Shown here piece after piece: positions 1 through 9,518 of a stretch of DNA of 64,000 bases. A program made the position numbers and the translations under genes. The notes under the pieces are model-generated. The model saw only the letters and a list, made by a program, of their open reading frames with translations, had not been told where the DNA came from and made no database searches. Within the stretch, counting starts at the first letter, position 1; the number at the start of each line of letters is the position of its first letter. The stretch comes from Sphingopyxis sp. (lineage in GTDB: Bacteria; Pseudomonadota; Alphaproteobacteria; Sphingomonadales; Sphingomonadaceae): the NCBI RefSeq assembly GCF_019459305.1, contig NZ_JAIBES010000045.1, positions 1 through 64,000 of the forward strand. Reading direction: 5' to 3'.

Positions 1-2
1 CG

Positions 3-15
3 CCCCCCCCCCCCC
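3..15. repeat. Run of 13 cytosines upstream of sufC
   Basis: Thirteen consecutive C residues lie 34 bases before the sufC start, in what is probably the sufB-sufC gap. Nothing else in the first 48 bases could be assigned. The run may be a real slippage-prone tract or a sequencing or assembly artefact at the window edge. Confidence 0.6.
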
Positions 16-48
16 GCCGCGTTGCTCCATTCTGCCTGAAAGTCTGAC

Positions 49-792
49 ATGCTGACGATTGAAAACCTGCACGCCACCGTCGCCGACAAACCGATCCTGA
101 AAGGTCTGTCACTGAGCATCAATGCGGGCGAAATCCATGCGATCATGGGACCTAACGGCGCGGGCAAATCGACCTTGTCCTATGTGCTGGGCGGGCGTCC
201 GGGTTATGAAGTGACCGACGGGTCGGCAATCTTCGACGGCGCCGACCTGCTCGAGATGGAACCGCATGAGCGCGCCGCCGCGGGGCTATTCCTGGGCTTC
301 CAATATCCGGTCGAAATCCCCGGCGTGTCGAATGTGCAGTTCCTGCGCGAAGCCCTGAATGCGCAGCGCCGGGCGCGCGGCGAAGAGCCGCTGTCGGGCG
401 GTGAGTTCCTGAAGGTCGCGCGCGAAAAAGCCGCGCTGCTCAAAATGGACATGGACATGCTCAAACGCCCGGTGAACGTCGGCTTTTCGGGCGGCGAAAA
501 GAAGCGCAACGAAATGGTGCAGATGGGGATCATCGACCCGAAACTCGCGATCCTTGACGAGACGGACTCGGGCCTCGACATCGACGCGCTGCGCACCGTT
601 GGCGACGGGATCAATAGCATCATGCGGCGCCCCGACAAGGCGGTGCTGCTGATCACCCATTATCAGCGCCTGCTCGATTATGTGCAGCCCGATTTTGTCC
701 ATGTGTTGGCCGCGGGACGGATTGTGAGATCAGGCGGGCCGGATCTGGCGCGCGAGCTGGAAGCGCATGGTTATGCGGAGATCGCAGCTTGA
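49..792 (+). CDS. sufC: SufC, Fe-S cluster assembly ATPase
   Basis: This is the ABC-type ATPase of the SufBCD scaffold complex, which builds Fe-S clusters in the cytosol. The 247-residue protein has a Walker A motif GPNGAGKST at 34-42, the family signature FSGGEKKRNE at about 146-154, and a Walker B motif LAILDETDSGLD at 166-177, where the ETDSGLD form is typical of SufC. Length matches the family. It heads the visible part of a sufC-D-S-T-A operon; sufB would be expected just upstream, outside the window. Its stop codon overlaps the sufD start. Confidence 0.97.
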   Translation: MLTIENLHATVADKPILKGLSLSINAGEIHAIMGPNGAGKSTLSYVLGGRPGYEVTDGSAIFDGADLLEMEPHERAAAGLFLGFQYPVEIPGVSNVQFLREALNAQRRARGEEPLSGGEFLKVAREKAALLKMDMDMLKRPVNVGFSGGEKKRNEMVQMGIIDPKLAILDETDSGLDIDALRTVGDGINSIMRRPDKAVLLITHYQRLLDYVQPDFVHVLAAGRIVRSGGPDLARELEAHGYAEIAA

Positions 793-1520
793 CCACTGCC
801 ACCCTCCCCACGCGCCGCGACGAAGCGTGGCGTTACAGCGACATCGACGGGGTCACCGCGGCTTGGCCGCTGCCCGCGCCCGAGAGCATCATCGTGCCTG
901 CTGGCGGCGATTTCCGCCGCGCGATTGTGCAGGATGAAGGCGGTATCCGCCAGATCGATCTGGTGCTCGGCAAGGGCGCATTGGCTTCGCTGCATGTGCT
1001 CAACATCGGCGGCGCTTATGGGCGCATCGAACTCGCGGTCACGCTGCATGAAGACGCCGACTTCACCCTCGGCGCGGCGCAGATCGGTGGCGGCGACCAG
1101 AATCTCGAGATCATCACCACGGTGACCCACGCCGAGCCGGGCGCGACGTCGCGGCAGGTCGTACGCTCGGTCCTGGGCGGCACCGCGATCGGCACCTATC
1201 TCGGCAAGGTCGCGGTCGCACGCGATGCGCAGCAAACCGACAGCGCGCAGGATGTGAAGGCGATGCTGCTCAATCGCAGCGCGACCGCCAATACCAAGCC
1301 CGAGCTGGAGATTTACGCCGACGATGTGAAATGCGCGCATGGCTGCGCGATCGGCGAACTGGACGCAATGGCGCTCTATTATCTGCAATCGCGCGGGATT
1401 CCGCCGGGCGAGGCGAAAAAGTTGATGTTGCAGGCATTTGTCGCGAGCGTGTTCGATGGCGCCGAGGATGAAGCGCGGTTGCAGGAACTGGCGCTGGCGA
1501 AGCTGGGAGAGCTGGTGTGA
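789..1520 (+). CDS. sufD: SufD, Fe-S cluster scaffold subunit
   Basis: SufD pairs with SufB and SufC as the scaffold on which Fe-S clusters form. The 243-residue protein begins with RRDEAWRYSD, the typical SufD/SufB N-terminal element, and ends in a SufBD beta-helix core containing CAHGCAIGELD, the usual C-terminal signature. It is shorter than the roughly 420-residue enterobacterial SufD, as is common in sphingomonads. The start is a TTG that overlaps the sufC stop (TTGA), so translational coupling is likely. Confidence 0.93.
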   Translation: MTTATLPTRRDEAWRYSDIDGVTAAWPLPAPESIIVPAGGDFRRAIVQDEGGIRQIDLVLGKGALASLHVLNIGGAYGRIELAVTLHEDADFTLGAAQIGGGDQNLEIITTVTHAEPGATSRQVVRSVLGGTAIGTYLGKVAVARDAQQTDSAQDVKAMLLNRSATANTKPELEIYADDVKCAHGCAIGELDAMALYYLQSRGIPPGEAKKLMLQAFVASVFDGAEDEARLQELALAKLGELV

Positions 1521-2698
1521 ACACCGTGACCGCCCTCCGTACTTTCCCCGACGTACGGGCTGACTTCCCCGGCCTCAAGCCGGGCTGGCACTATCTCGAC
1601 ACGGCCGCCACCGCGCAAAAGCCACAGGCAGTTATCGACGCCATCGTCAACGCGATGGGCCGCGACTATGCGACCGTCCACCGCGGCGTTTACGCCCGCT
1701 CGGCCGATATGACGCTTGCCTATGAAGCGGCCCGGCGGCGGATCGCGGGCTTTATCGGCGCGAGGGAAGATCAGGTCGTATTTGTGCGCGGCGCGACCGA
1801 GGCGATCAACCTGGTCGCCTATTCTCACCCCCGGAAGGGCCGCGTGCTGCTCTCGATGCTCGAACATCACAGCAATATCGTGCCGTGGCAGCTGGCCGGC
1901 TGGCAGGTCGATGTGTGCCCGCTGACCGCCGATGGCTGTATCGACCTCGATGCCGCCGAGAAGCTGCTGACCCCCGAACACAGGTTGGTCGCCTTCGCGC
2001 ATGTGTCGAACGTGCTCGGCAGCCCGCTCGACGTCGCACGCGCCGCCGAACTGGCGCACCGCGTTGGCGCCGAATTGCTGATCGACGGCTGTCAGGCGGT
2101 GCCGCGGCTGCCCGTCGATGTCGCCGCGCTCGGCTGCGACTATTTTGTTTTTTCGGGCCACAAGCTCTACGGCCCCACTGGCATCGGCGCGCTGTGGAGC
2201 GACAAGCTCGATACGATGCCGCCGTGGCAGGGCGGCGGGTCGATGATCGACCGGGTGACCTTCGAACGCACCACCTATGCACCCGCGCCGATGCGATTCG
2301 AGGCGGGCACGCCCGCGATTATCGAGGCAATCGGGCTCGCGGCGGCGGTCGATTATGTCGACGCCATCGGCGTCGATGCGATCCACGCGCATGAATGCAA
2401 GCTGGTCGGCACGTTGCGCGAAGCACTGGCACGGCGGAACAGCATCACCTTGTTCGGCCCGGAAAACAGCGCCGGTATCGTCAGCTTTTCGATGGCGGGG
2501 GTGCATCCGCACGACATCGGCACTATCTTGGATGAAAGCGGGGTCGCGATCCGCGCCGGGCACCATTGCGCCCAGCCGCTGATGGAGCACCTCGGGGTAG
2601 CCGCGACCGCGCGCGCGAGTTTTGGTGTGTACAGCAATGATGACGATGTGGCGGCGCTGATCGATGGCCTGTTGCGCGTCGAGAGGATTTTCGGATGA
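1517..2698 (+). CDS. sufS: SufS, group II cysteine desulfurase
   Basis: This PLP enzyme removes sulfur from cysteine and passes persulfide sulfur to the SUF scaffold. The 393-residue protein has the PLP lysine in SGHKLYGP (K216) and the catalytic cysteine in RAGHHCAQP (C351), which is the short-loop group II arrangement. The GTG start overlaps the sufD stop (GTGA), and its own stop overlaps the next start. No SufE gene is seen here, so the sulfur acceptor is not identified in this window. Confidence 0.96.
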   Translation: MNTVTALRTFPDVRADFPGLKPGWHYLDTAATAQKPQAVIDAIVNAMGRDYATVHRGVYARSADMTLAYEAARRRIAGFIGAREDQVVFVRGATEAINLVAYSHPRKGRVLLSMLEHHSNIVPWQLAGWQVDVCPLTADGCIDLDAAEKLLTPEHRLVAFAHVSNVLGSPLDVARAAELAHRVGAELLIDGCQAVPRLPVDVAALGCDYFVFSGHKLYGPTGIGALWSDKLDTMPPWQGGGSMIDRVTFERTTYAPAPMRFEAGTPAIIEAIGLAAAVDYVDAIGVDAIHAHECKLVGTLREALARRNSITLFGPENSAGIVSFSMAGVHPHDIGTILDESGVAIRAGHHCAQPLMEHLGVAATARASFGVYSNDDDVAALIDGLLRVERIFG

Positions 2699-3177
2699 GT
2701 GAGGACCGCATGAGTGAGACCGGGATTCGGGTCGAGGAAGTGACGAGCGTCGAGGCACCGCCGAAGGCGCGCGTTGCCGATGTCGAAACCGCGCCCGAAA
2801 AGCTGGAGCGCAAGCGGGACTATCTTGAGGGGTTCCTTGCGGCCAAGCCCGCGGCGGTCGATCCGCACGCTGTCGGCGGCGATCTGTATGAGGCCGTCGT
2901 CAATGCGCTCAAGGATATTTACGACCCTGAAATCCCGGTGAACATCTATGATCTTGGCCTGATCTACAATGTCGAGATCGACGAGGGCCATGCCGTTGTC
3001 ACGATGACGCTGACCACCCCGCACTGCCCGGTCGCCGAATCCATGCCCGCCGAGGTCGAGCTGCGTGTTGGTGCAGTGCCCGGCGTCGGCGATGCCGAAG
3101 TGAACCTCGTCTGGGATCCGCCATGGTCCCCCGCGAACATGACCGACGAAGCACGGTTAGAGCTGGGAATGTTGTGA
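2695..3177 (+). CDS. sufT: SufT-like DUF59/MIP18 Fe-S assembly protein
   Basis: The 160-residue protein has a variable, charged N-terminal tail of about 60 residues and a DUF59/MIP18 domain from about residue 62. The domain contains IYDPEIPVNIYDLGLIY and the conserved cysteine in TTPHCPVAESMP. Family members (SufT, CIAO2 relatives) help mature Fe-S proteins rather than acting as the scaffold itself. The ATGA overlap with sufS and the TGATG overlap with the next gene place it firmly inside the suf operon. Confidence 0.92.
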   Translation: MSEDRMSETGIRVEEVTSVEAPPKARVADVETAPEKLERKRDYLEGFLAAKPAAVDPHAVGGDLYEAVVNALKDIYDPEIPVNIYDLGLIYNVEIDEGHAVVTMTLTTPHCPVAESMPAEVELRVGAVPGVGDAEVNLVWDPPWSPANMTDEARLELGML

Positions 3178-3533
3178 TGACCGAAACCAAAACCCGCACC
3201 CGCCCCGCCGCGGTTACGCTGACCCCCAACGCCGAGGCGCGCGTCGCTGCACTAATGGCGGCAGCACCCGAAGGCGCGGTGGGGGTCAAGCTGTCGACCC
3301 CGCGCCGCGGCTGTTCGGGGCTCGCTTACTCGGTCGATTATGTCACCGAAGAGCAGAAGTTCGATGAAAAGATCGAAACGCCCGGCGGCGTCTTGTACAT
3401 CGATGGTGCCTCGGTCCTCTATTTGATCGGCAGCGTCATGGACTGGGTCGAGGATGACTTCGCCGCCGGCTTCGTGTTTGAAAATCCGAACGCCAAGGGC
3501 GCCTGCGGCTGCGGCGAGAGCTTCACTGTTTAA
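3177..3533 (+). CDS. sufA: SufA/HesB-type Fe-S carrier
   Basis: This A-type carrier takes Fe-S clusters from the SUF scaffold to apo-proteins. The 118-residue protein carries the three family cysteines at C46 (RRGCSGLAY) and C110/C112 (ACGCGESF). The open frame extends to 3123, but the ATG at 3177 overlaps the sufT stop and gives the usual family length, so I place the start there. The stop abuts the stop of the convergent extensin-like gene with no gap, leaving no room for a terminator between them. Confidence 0.95.
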   Translation: MTETKTRTRPAAVTLTPNAEARVAALMAAAPEGAVGVKLSTPRRGCSGLAYSVDYVTEEQKFDEKIETPGGVLYIDGASVLYLIGSVMDWVEDDFAAGFVFENPNAKGACGCGESFTV

Positions 3534-4250
3534 TCAGCGGCAGACGGTCCATCCCGCCGTCCGCTCCGCCATGTCGAAATGGAAATGGTCGGCATGGGCC
3601 GCGTTGTAGTCGGGTGACAGGACCGTGCTGAACAGGTCGCATGATCCGTCGCGGACTTCGTGCAAGAATTCGCGGCGCACGTCGGCGTCATCCCAGTCGT
3701 TAATCAGCGAAATACGCGTCCCATCGGCGAGGACGAACGCCGAAATATCGATCGCATTGGCGGTGGAATGCTGGCTCCGCGTCTGTCCACCGCGGATGCT
3801 CCGACAGTTGTAGCTGCCCAGATTTTCGAGCGTGACGACCTTCTGCCCGAAATGTTTCTGCGCCAGCGGTTGAATGACGTCCCGATTCCATAGCGCCATG
3901 GCAACGGTGACCGCGCAGCCGGGTGCGGCATTGGCTGGGCGCATCGTCGGCACGAAGCGGTTGCCGGTCAGCACCATACGCTGGCTCGCGCGGCAGGCGC
4001 CGGAGCCGACCACGGGACGCCGTTCATACCCGGCGTCCGCACGATCAAGCGCGGCGAAGCATGCGGTGTCGTCGCCGACGAACCCGACCAGCTTGCGCTG
4101 CGTCGCCCACCCTTGCGGATGCGCGAGTTCAAAGCGCGCATTCGGCATATGTTCGGGATGGTCACGCACCCATTGCACGCCACGGATAGCGCCGAGCGCG
4201 AGCAACACGGCGAGGATAAACCAGATCAGATAGGGACGAGCGCTTTTCAC
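3534..4250 (-). CDS. Extensin-like family protein (M15-like fold)
   Basis: The 238-residue protein has a short cytoplasmic start and a single N-terminal membrane segment at about 7-24, then a periplasmic extensin-like C-terminal domain. That domain contains QHSTANAIDIS and, near the end, HADHFHFD. The spacing resembles the H...D and HxH zinc ligands of LAS/M15 peptidoglycan peptidases, so a cell-wall role is plausible. The activity of this family is not established to my knowledge. It lies 37 bases downstream of the P450 gene on the same strand. Confidence 0.85.
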   Translation of the reverse strand: MKSARPYLIWFILAVLLALGAIRGVQWVRDHPEHMPNARFELAHPQGWATQRKLVGFVGDDTACFAALDRADAGYERRPVVGSGACRASQRMVLTGNRFVPTMRPANAAPGCAVTVAMALWNRDVIQPLAQKHFGQKVVTLENLGSYNCRSIRGGQTRSQHSTANAIDISAFVLADGTRISLINDWDDADVRREFLHEVRDGSCDLFSTVLSPDYNAAHADHFHFDMAERTAGWTVCR

Positions 4251-4287
4251 CCCATTCCAATGGGGTGCAGCGCCGCCCTGTGCAAGC

Positions 4288-5688
4288 TCAGAGCGGCGCG
4301 AATGTCACCATCAGGCCGTCCTTCGGACGCGGGATCGGCAGCACCTGCCATTTCGGTTCATAGCCCGGCGCGACCACGATCCGGTGCGTGGTGATGACGT
4401 GATGGAAAAAGATCTTCGCCTGCATGTAAGCGAAATGCAGCCCAAGACACATATGCGCGCCGCCGCCGAACGGCACCCACGCATATTTATGCCGCTCGCG
4501 CGCGACTTCGGGCGAAAAGCGCATCGGGTCGAACTTTTCGGGCTCGGGCCAATGCTCTTCCATCATGTGGGTGTAGGCGGGGCTGACGCCGACCGACGTC
4601 CCGGCGGGAATGCGATAACCGCCATATTCGAAATCCTTGAGCGCGCGGCGCGGGAAGCTCGGCACCGGGGGGACCAGCCGTAGCGCTTCCTTAAATGCCC
4701 ATTCGGTCATTTCCAGCTCGCCCAGGCTGTTGTGGCCGACGCCCTCGCCCGCCGGCGACACCGCGAGCATTTCTTCGCGCAGCTTGTCCTGCCATTCGGG
4801 ATGCTTGGCGAGCATCCACACCATCGAGGTGATCGAGCTGGTGATCGTGTCGTGCGCCGCCATCATCAGGAAGTTCATATGATCGACGATCGCCTCGGCG
4901 CTCATATAGTCGCCGTTATCGTCGCGAGCACGGCAGATCTGGCTGAAAATATCCTCGCCCGTCCCCTCGCGACGCTCGGGGACCATGCGCCCGAAATATT
5001 CGACCAGATAGGCGCGGCCTTTGGCGCCGCGACCCATTGCGGTGAAAGGCATCGGCACGCGGACGACGCCGATCGATGCTTGCACCATGTCGACAAAGGC
5101 CTTGTTCACCTTGTCCGCTTCGGGACCAAAGGGAATGCCGAGGAAGCTGGTCGCGGCCAGGTCGAGCGTCAGTTTCTTGATCGCTGCGTAAAATTGGAAG
5201 GTCTTGCCGCTCCACGACGCAACGCGATCCTTGACCCCTTCGTTCAGCGATTCGGCATAATGGCGCATCGGTTCGGGCTTGAACGCCACTGACAAAGTCT
5301 TGCGATCGGCACGATGCTTCTCAAAATCCATCAGCATCAGCCCGCGCGGGAACAGCAGGTTGAGCACCGGCCCCCAGCCCTGTTCGGACGAGAATATCTT
5401 CTCGCGGTCGAACATGACGAGCTCGTTCGCCTCGGGACCATGGAGCGCAACGCTGCGCCCGCCAAAGCTGTTGTTGCGATAGACCCGGCCATATTTGGCG
5501 ACCATACGCGTGGTGAAGCCGCGATAATCGCTCAGCTGTTCGAGCGTGTTGCCGATGACCGGATAGCCATCCTCGCCGGGAATATGGTCGAGCGCCTGGT
5601 CGGGGTTGCGCGGCAGCCAATGCTGCGTTTCGGGGCCAAAACGGGCTTCGGGCCATTTGATCTTGGTCGGCGCGTTCATCGGATCCAT
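4288..5688 (-). CDS. Cytochrome P450
   Basis: A soluble 466-residue P450. The I-helix motif is AAHDTITSS, the ExxR motif lies in KEALRLVPP, and the heme-binding loop is FGGGAHMCLG with the axial cysteine at C414. There is no membrane anchor, as usual for bacterial forms, which need separate ferredoxin and reductase partners. No ferredoxin gene is adjacent. The sequence looks like the CYP51/CYP120-like branch acting on lipids or terpenoids, but the substrate cannot be told from sequence. An internal ATG three codons later is an equally possible start. Confidence 0.93.
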   Translation of the reverse strand: MDPMNAPTKIKWPEARFGPETQHWLPRNPDQALDHIPGEDGYPVIGNTLEQLSDYRGFTTRMVAKYGRVYRNNSFGGRSVALHGPEANELVMFDREKIFSSEQGWGPVLNLLFPRGLMLMDFEKHRADRKTLSVAFKPEPMRHYAESLNEGVKDRVASWSGKTFQFYAAIKKLTLDLAATSFLGIPFGPEADKVNKAFVDMVQASIGVVRVPMPFTAMGRGAKGRAYLVEYFGRMVPERREGTGEDIFSQICRARDDNGDYMSAEAIVDHMNFLMMAAHDTITSSITSMVWMLAKHPEWQDKLREEMLAVSPAGEGVGHNSLGELEMTEWAFKEALRLVPPVPSFPRRALKDFEYGGYRIPAGTSVGVSPAYTHMMEEHWPEPEKFDPMRFSPEVARERHKYAWVPFGGGAHMCLGLHFAYMQAKIFFHHVITTHRIVVAPGYEPKWQVLPIPRPKDGLMVTFAPL

Positions 5689-5850
5689 CCTCTGCGGTGC
5701 TGCTTAGTCGCTATGCGTAACGGACTACTGACACTGATGCAAGTAACGCCTGAGGCCTGCTGGAGCACTATTCACCGCAAATTCAACTCGACTCGCGCAG
5801 TTTGGCCGCCAAGATGACTGGTCCGCCCGGACCCGACGAAGGAATGGCTC

Positions 5851-6780
5851 ATGCCGATCAACTACACGCGCCCCCTCTCGCTCGCGCTGGGGGCGATCGC
5901 GACAACGACGCTCGGCGGCTGTTACAGCGGCGGCGTCTATGGCGCGAGCTATGCGTCGGGCGGCGACTGCGCCGCACGCTATGGCAACGCTTACTACGAT
6001 TATGACGGCTACGCCTATGACGATGGCTACGGCTATGATTGTTACGACGCGTCGGATTATGGCGGCGGTTTCGTCAACATCGGGTTCGGCGGAGGCTGGT
6101 ACGACGATTATTATTATCCCGGCTATGGCACGTGGATGTTCGACCGCTATCGCAACCGCTACCCGCTGCGCGACCAGTATCTGAATTATTGGGGCGGCCG
6201 CCGCGCCTGGTGGAAATACCATGGCAGCCGCGGCCATGGTCAGCCGGGGCGGCCCGGTGGCTGGAACCGCGCCGATGGCGACGAGCGTCCGGGCGATGGG
6301 CGTCCCGGCAGGCCCGGCGGGTGGAGCCGCGGGGATCGCGACAACGACGGCCCGCGCGGCACGCGGCCGGGTCGCGGGCGCGGCGACGGCGCGACCGGCA
6401 AACCGCCCGTCACGACCAATCCCGCACGCCCCGGTCGTCCCGATTGGGGGACCGCTCGCCCTCGCCCGGTTCCGCAAGCCGACGGAAGCGCAGGACGTCC
6501 GCGTCCGATCCGCAACATGCCAGCGACCGAACCCGGCGAGGTGTTTTCAACGCCGCGCACCGGCGCCGAAATTAGGCGCACGCCAAGAAGTGAACGGCCC
6601 GCCAGGTCGGCCATGCCGGGCCGCGTCCCGCGCGCCGAGCGCCCGGCACCGACCGTCCGTCAGGCACCCACAGTGCAATCAGCGCCTGCTGTGCGTAGCG
6701 CGCCAGCACCTGCGCTTCGCCAGGAAAGGGCGGAACGACCGAGCCGCGGCAATCGTGAGAGAAACATTCGCCCGGATTAA
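5851..6780 (+). CDS. Gly/Tyr- then Arg/Pro-rich putative lipoprotein
   Basis: Not recognised as a known family. The 309-residue protein starts with a signal peptide ending in LGGC (C24), a lipobox-like site. Residues about 25-110 are rich in Gly, Tyr and Asp (repeated YDYDGYAYDDGYGYD-like stretches). The rest is low-complexity Arg, Pro and Gly with repeats of the type GRPGRPGGW. The strongly biased composition suggests a disordered, basic cell-surface or periplasmic protein. The upstream 162 bases are free of genes and presumably hold the promoters for this gene and the divergent P450. Confidence 0.7.
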   Translation: MPINYTRPLSLALGAIATTTLGGCYSGGVYGASYASGGDCAARYGNAYYDYDGYAYDDGYGYDCYDASDYGGGFVNIGFGGGWYDDYYYPGYGTWMFDRYRNRYPLRDQYLNYWGGRRAWWKYHGSRGHGQPGRPGGWNRADGDERPGDGRPGRPGGWSRGDRDNDGPRGTRPGRGRGDGATGKPPVTTNPARPGRPDWGTARPRPVPQADGSAGRPRPIRNMPATEPGEVFSTPRTGAEIRRTPRSERPARSAMPGRVPRAERPAPTVRQAPTVQSAPAVRSAPAPALRQERAERPSRGNRERNIRPD

Positions 6781-6818
6781 TAATCGATCGGGAACGAACC
6801 TGGTCAGGCGGCGGGACC

Positions 6819-8135
6819 CTAATCCGCTCCCGCCGGTTCGTCCTTCACGCCTGCCGACACGACCGTCGCGGCGACCAGATCGCCGATGACATTGAGCGTC
6901 GTGCGGCACATGTCGAGGAAGCGGTCGACGCCAAGCACCAGCCCGATCCCGGCCGGCGGCACGCCCACCATCGCCAGGATCAACGCGATCACGGGCAGCG
7001 ATCCCGCTGGGACGCCCGCAGTGCCGATCCCGCCCAGAATACACACCGCCATCACCATGATCTGTTGCTGCAGCGTCAGGTCGATCCCGAAGAATTGCGC
7101 GAGGAAGATTACCGTTACGCCCTCGAACATCGCGGTGCCATTCTGGTTCGCCGTTGCGCCGATGGTCAGCACGAAGCGCGCGACGCGGTCTGGCAGGTGC
7201 AACCTGTCGCGCGCTACGCGCAGCGCGGTGGGAAGCGTCGCGTTCGACGATGCGGTCGAGAAGGCCATGACAAAGGCCTCCTGCGTTTGCTTGAAAAATT
7301 CGATGGGCGACTTCTTGGCCAGCGTCTTGAGCAATATCGGGAACACGACGAACATCTGAATGCCAAGCGCGAGCAGCACGACACCGACGAACGCCGATAG
7401 GCGGACGAGCAGATCGACCCCGAATTGCGCCCCCAGGTTGAACATGAAACAGAAGATCGCGATCGGCGCGAGCCGGATGACGAGACCGATCAGCTTCATC
7501 GCCACTTCGAACACGCCTTCGATCGCGGCTTTCAGAGCCTGCGTCTGCGGCGTCTGCACCATCATCAGGCCGATGCCGAAGAACAGCGCGAAGAACATGA
7601 CGGCGATCACGTCATTCTCGGTCATCGCCAGGAAGAAATTATTGGGGACGATCGCCACGATAGCATCTGCGCCTGCCTTGGCCTCGCGGCTAGACTGGAT
7701 GATACTGCCGGCGCGTTCTGCGCCATCGGCGATCAGCGATTGCGCCAGCGCAGGATCGACGCCCGCGCCCGGTTGCAACAGATTGACAACCAACAGGCTG
7801 ATCGCAACCGAGATGGATGAGACAATGATGGTGTAAACCAGCGTGCGCAAGCCCACCGTCTTGAGCGCACGCATCTCGCCCATTTCCGCCACCCCGACAA
7901 TCAGTGCGGAGACCAGGAGCGGGATGACGAGCATGAACAGCAAGCGCAGGAAAATATCCCCGACCTTGCCCAGATAGAAGATGACCTCTACCACCCAAGG
8001 CTGCCCGGCAGCGCCATAATGCGCCGCAAGCCCGGCGAGCAGGCCCCCGACAAAGCCGAAGAGCATCCGCCATTGCAGGCGCTTGGCGCGCGCATCCTCG
8101 CGCTCCGCAAGGGTGATCGCCGCCGTTTCGGTCAT
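6819..8135 (-). CDS. Dicarboxylate/amino acid:cation symporter (DAACS) 1
   Basis: Inner-membrane carrier of the GltP/DctA type, moving C4-dicarboxylates or acidic amino acids with Na+ or H+. The 438-residue protein has the family serine-rich hairpin STASSNATLP and the helix motif NQNGTAMF, where most members have NMNGTA. About eight hydrophobic helices are visible. It lies 52 bases downstream of a second DAACS gene on the same strand, and the two may be co-transcribed. Confidence 0.93.
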   Translation of the reverse strand: MTETAAITLAEREDARAKRLQWRMLFGFVGGLLAGLAAHYGAAGQPWVVEVIFYLGKVGDIFLRLLFMLVIPLLVSALIVGVAEMGEMRALKTVGLRTLVYTIIVSSISVAISLLVVNLLQPGAGVDPALAQSLIADGAERAGSIIQSSREAKAGADAIVAIVPNNFFLAMTENDVIAVMFFALFFGIGLMMVQTPQTQALKAAIEGVFEVAMKLIGLVIRLAPIAIFCFMFNLGAQFGVDLLVRLSAFVGVVLLALGIQMFVVFPILLKTLAKKSPIEFFKQTQEAFVMAFSTASSNATLPTALRVARDRLHLPDRVARFVLTIGATANQNGTAMFEGVTVIFLAQFFGIDLTLQQQIMVMAVCILGGIGTAGVPAGSLPVIALILAMVGVPPAGIGLVLGVDRFLDMCRTTLNVIGDLVAATVVSAGVKDEPAGAD

Positions 8136-8187
8136 CGCCGGTTTTCGCCTGCTGTCAGTGCATCGATCATTTGGCCGCTAACGCCGG

Positions 8188-9423
8188 TCACACATCGTCC
8201 GCCGAAACCAGTTCCTCGACGTTAAGCTCGCCCGTCATCGACGCCACCGTAACCGCCACCGCCGCATCGCCGGTGACGTTGGTGGTTGTGCGCATCATGT
8301 CCATGATCCGGTCGACGCCCGCGACGAAAGCGATCGTTTCGAGCGGAACGCCGACGCTGCCGAACACCAGCGCCATCATGATCAGTCCCGCGCCGGGGAT
8401 CCCAGCGGCGCCAATCGCGCCCAGCGTCGCGGTAACTGAAATCATGATATAGTCGGCCCAGCTGAGATCGACCCCGAATATCTGCGCGCCGAACAGAGTG
8501 GCAAGCCCAAGGTACATGGCGGTGCCGTTCATATTGATTGTCGCGCCCAGCGACACGACAAAGCTCGACACGCTGGGCGACACGCCCAGGTTGCGCTGGG
8601 TACAGCGCAGCGTCACCGGCAAGGTCGCGTTCGACGATGCGGTCGAATAGCTGACCGCCATCGCGTCGATCATCCCGCGGTAGAAGCCGACCACCGGCAC
8701 TTTGGCCAGAAACCGGATCATCGCCGAATACATGACGAGAATGATCAGCAGGCAACCGACGTAATTGAGCGCGACCAGCTTCGCGAGCGATTGCAGCGCG
8801 TCGAGCCCGAGCACCCCAGCGACCCACGCCATCAGGGCAAAAACGCCAAATGGCGTCAGCTCCATGACGATCATCGTCACCTTCTGCATGATCACCGCGC
8901 CGCTATCGAATATCTTGGCGACCGGCGTTCCCTCTTCCTTGGCCATCAGGATACCGATGCCGATCAGCAAGGCAAACACGATGAGCGGCAGCACCTGCAC
9001 ATCGGCCATCACCTGAACCGGACTTTCGGGAACGATCGACAGGACCATGTCGGTCCAGCTGGTTGCACTGGGTTCGGGAATTGCGCCGCGCTGAATCGCG
9101 CTGGTGTCGACCCCGATGCCGGGCTGGACGAAGCTTCCGAGCATCAGCCCCAGCCACACCGCGATCTGTCCGGTAACGACGAACAACAGCATCGCGCGTC
9201 CGCCGACCTTACCGAGTTTGCGCAGGTCGCCGATCGCAGCGACCCCCGAAACGAGCGAGAAAAAGATCAGCGGAACCACCAGCATCTTCACCGCCCGGAT
9301 GAAGAAATCGCCGATCCATTTGATGCTGGCAGCTTCCGGCCCCCACGCAAATCCCGTTATGATTCCAAGGATCAAAGCAGCGATCACGCGCTGCCACAAA
9401 GGAATCCGGAACCACCAACCCAT
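8188..9423 (-). CDS. Dicarboxylate/amino acid:cation symporter (DAACS) 2
   Basis: A second GltP/DctA-type carrier, 411 residues, with STASSNATLP and the canonical NMNGTAMY motif. The open frame reaches 9564, but the first 47 residues of that longer reading are arginine-rich and non-membrane. The ATG at 9423 gives MGWWFRIPLWQRV, a normal start just before the first helix. It differs clearly from the neighbouring DAACS 1, so the pair is an old duplication or two independent genes with different substrates. Confidence 0.92.
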   Translation of the reverse strand: MGWWFRIPLWQRVIAALILGIITGFAWGPEAASIKWIGDFFIRAVKMLVVPLIFFSLVSGVAAIGDLRKLGKVGGRAMLLFVVTGQIAVWLGLMLGSFVQPGIGVDTSAIQRGAIPEPSATSWTDMVLSIVPESPVQVMADVQVLPLIVFALLIGIGILMAKEEGTPVAKIFDSGAVIMQKVTMIVMELTPFGVFALMAWVAGVLGLDALQSLAKLVALNYVGCLLIILVMYSAMIRFLAKVPVVGFYRGMIDAMAVSYSTASSNATLPVTLRCTQRNLGVSPSVSSFVVSLGATINMNGTAMYLGLATLFGAQIFGVDLSWADYIMISVTATLGAIGAAGIPGAGLIMMALVFGSVGVPLETIAFVAGVDRIMDMMRTTTNVTGDAAVAVTVASMTGELNVEELVSADDV

Positions 9424-9518
9424 AGTCTGCCCTTTCGCGCCCCGCGGTGATCCCGCCGCCGTTGTCTGCGCGCACCCTTCACGATATCGGCGCCGACGTC
9501 CAGCCCGCCAACGATGCA

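Noticed and set aside
1379-2758. 459-residue frame antisense to sufS
   Set aside because: Shadow of sufS; no domain.
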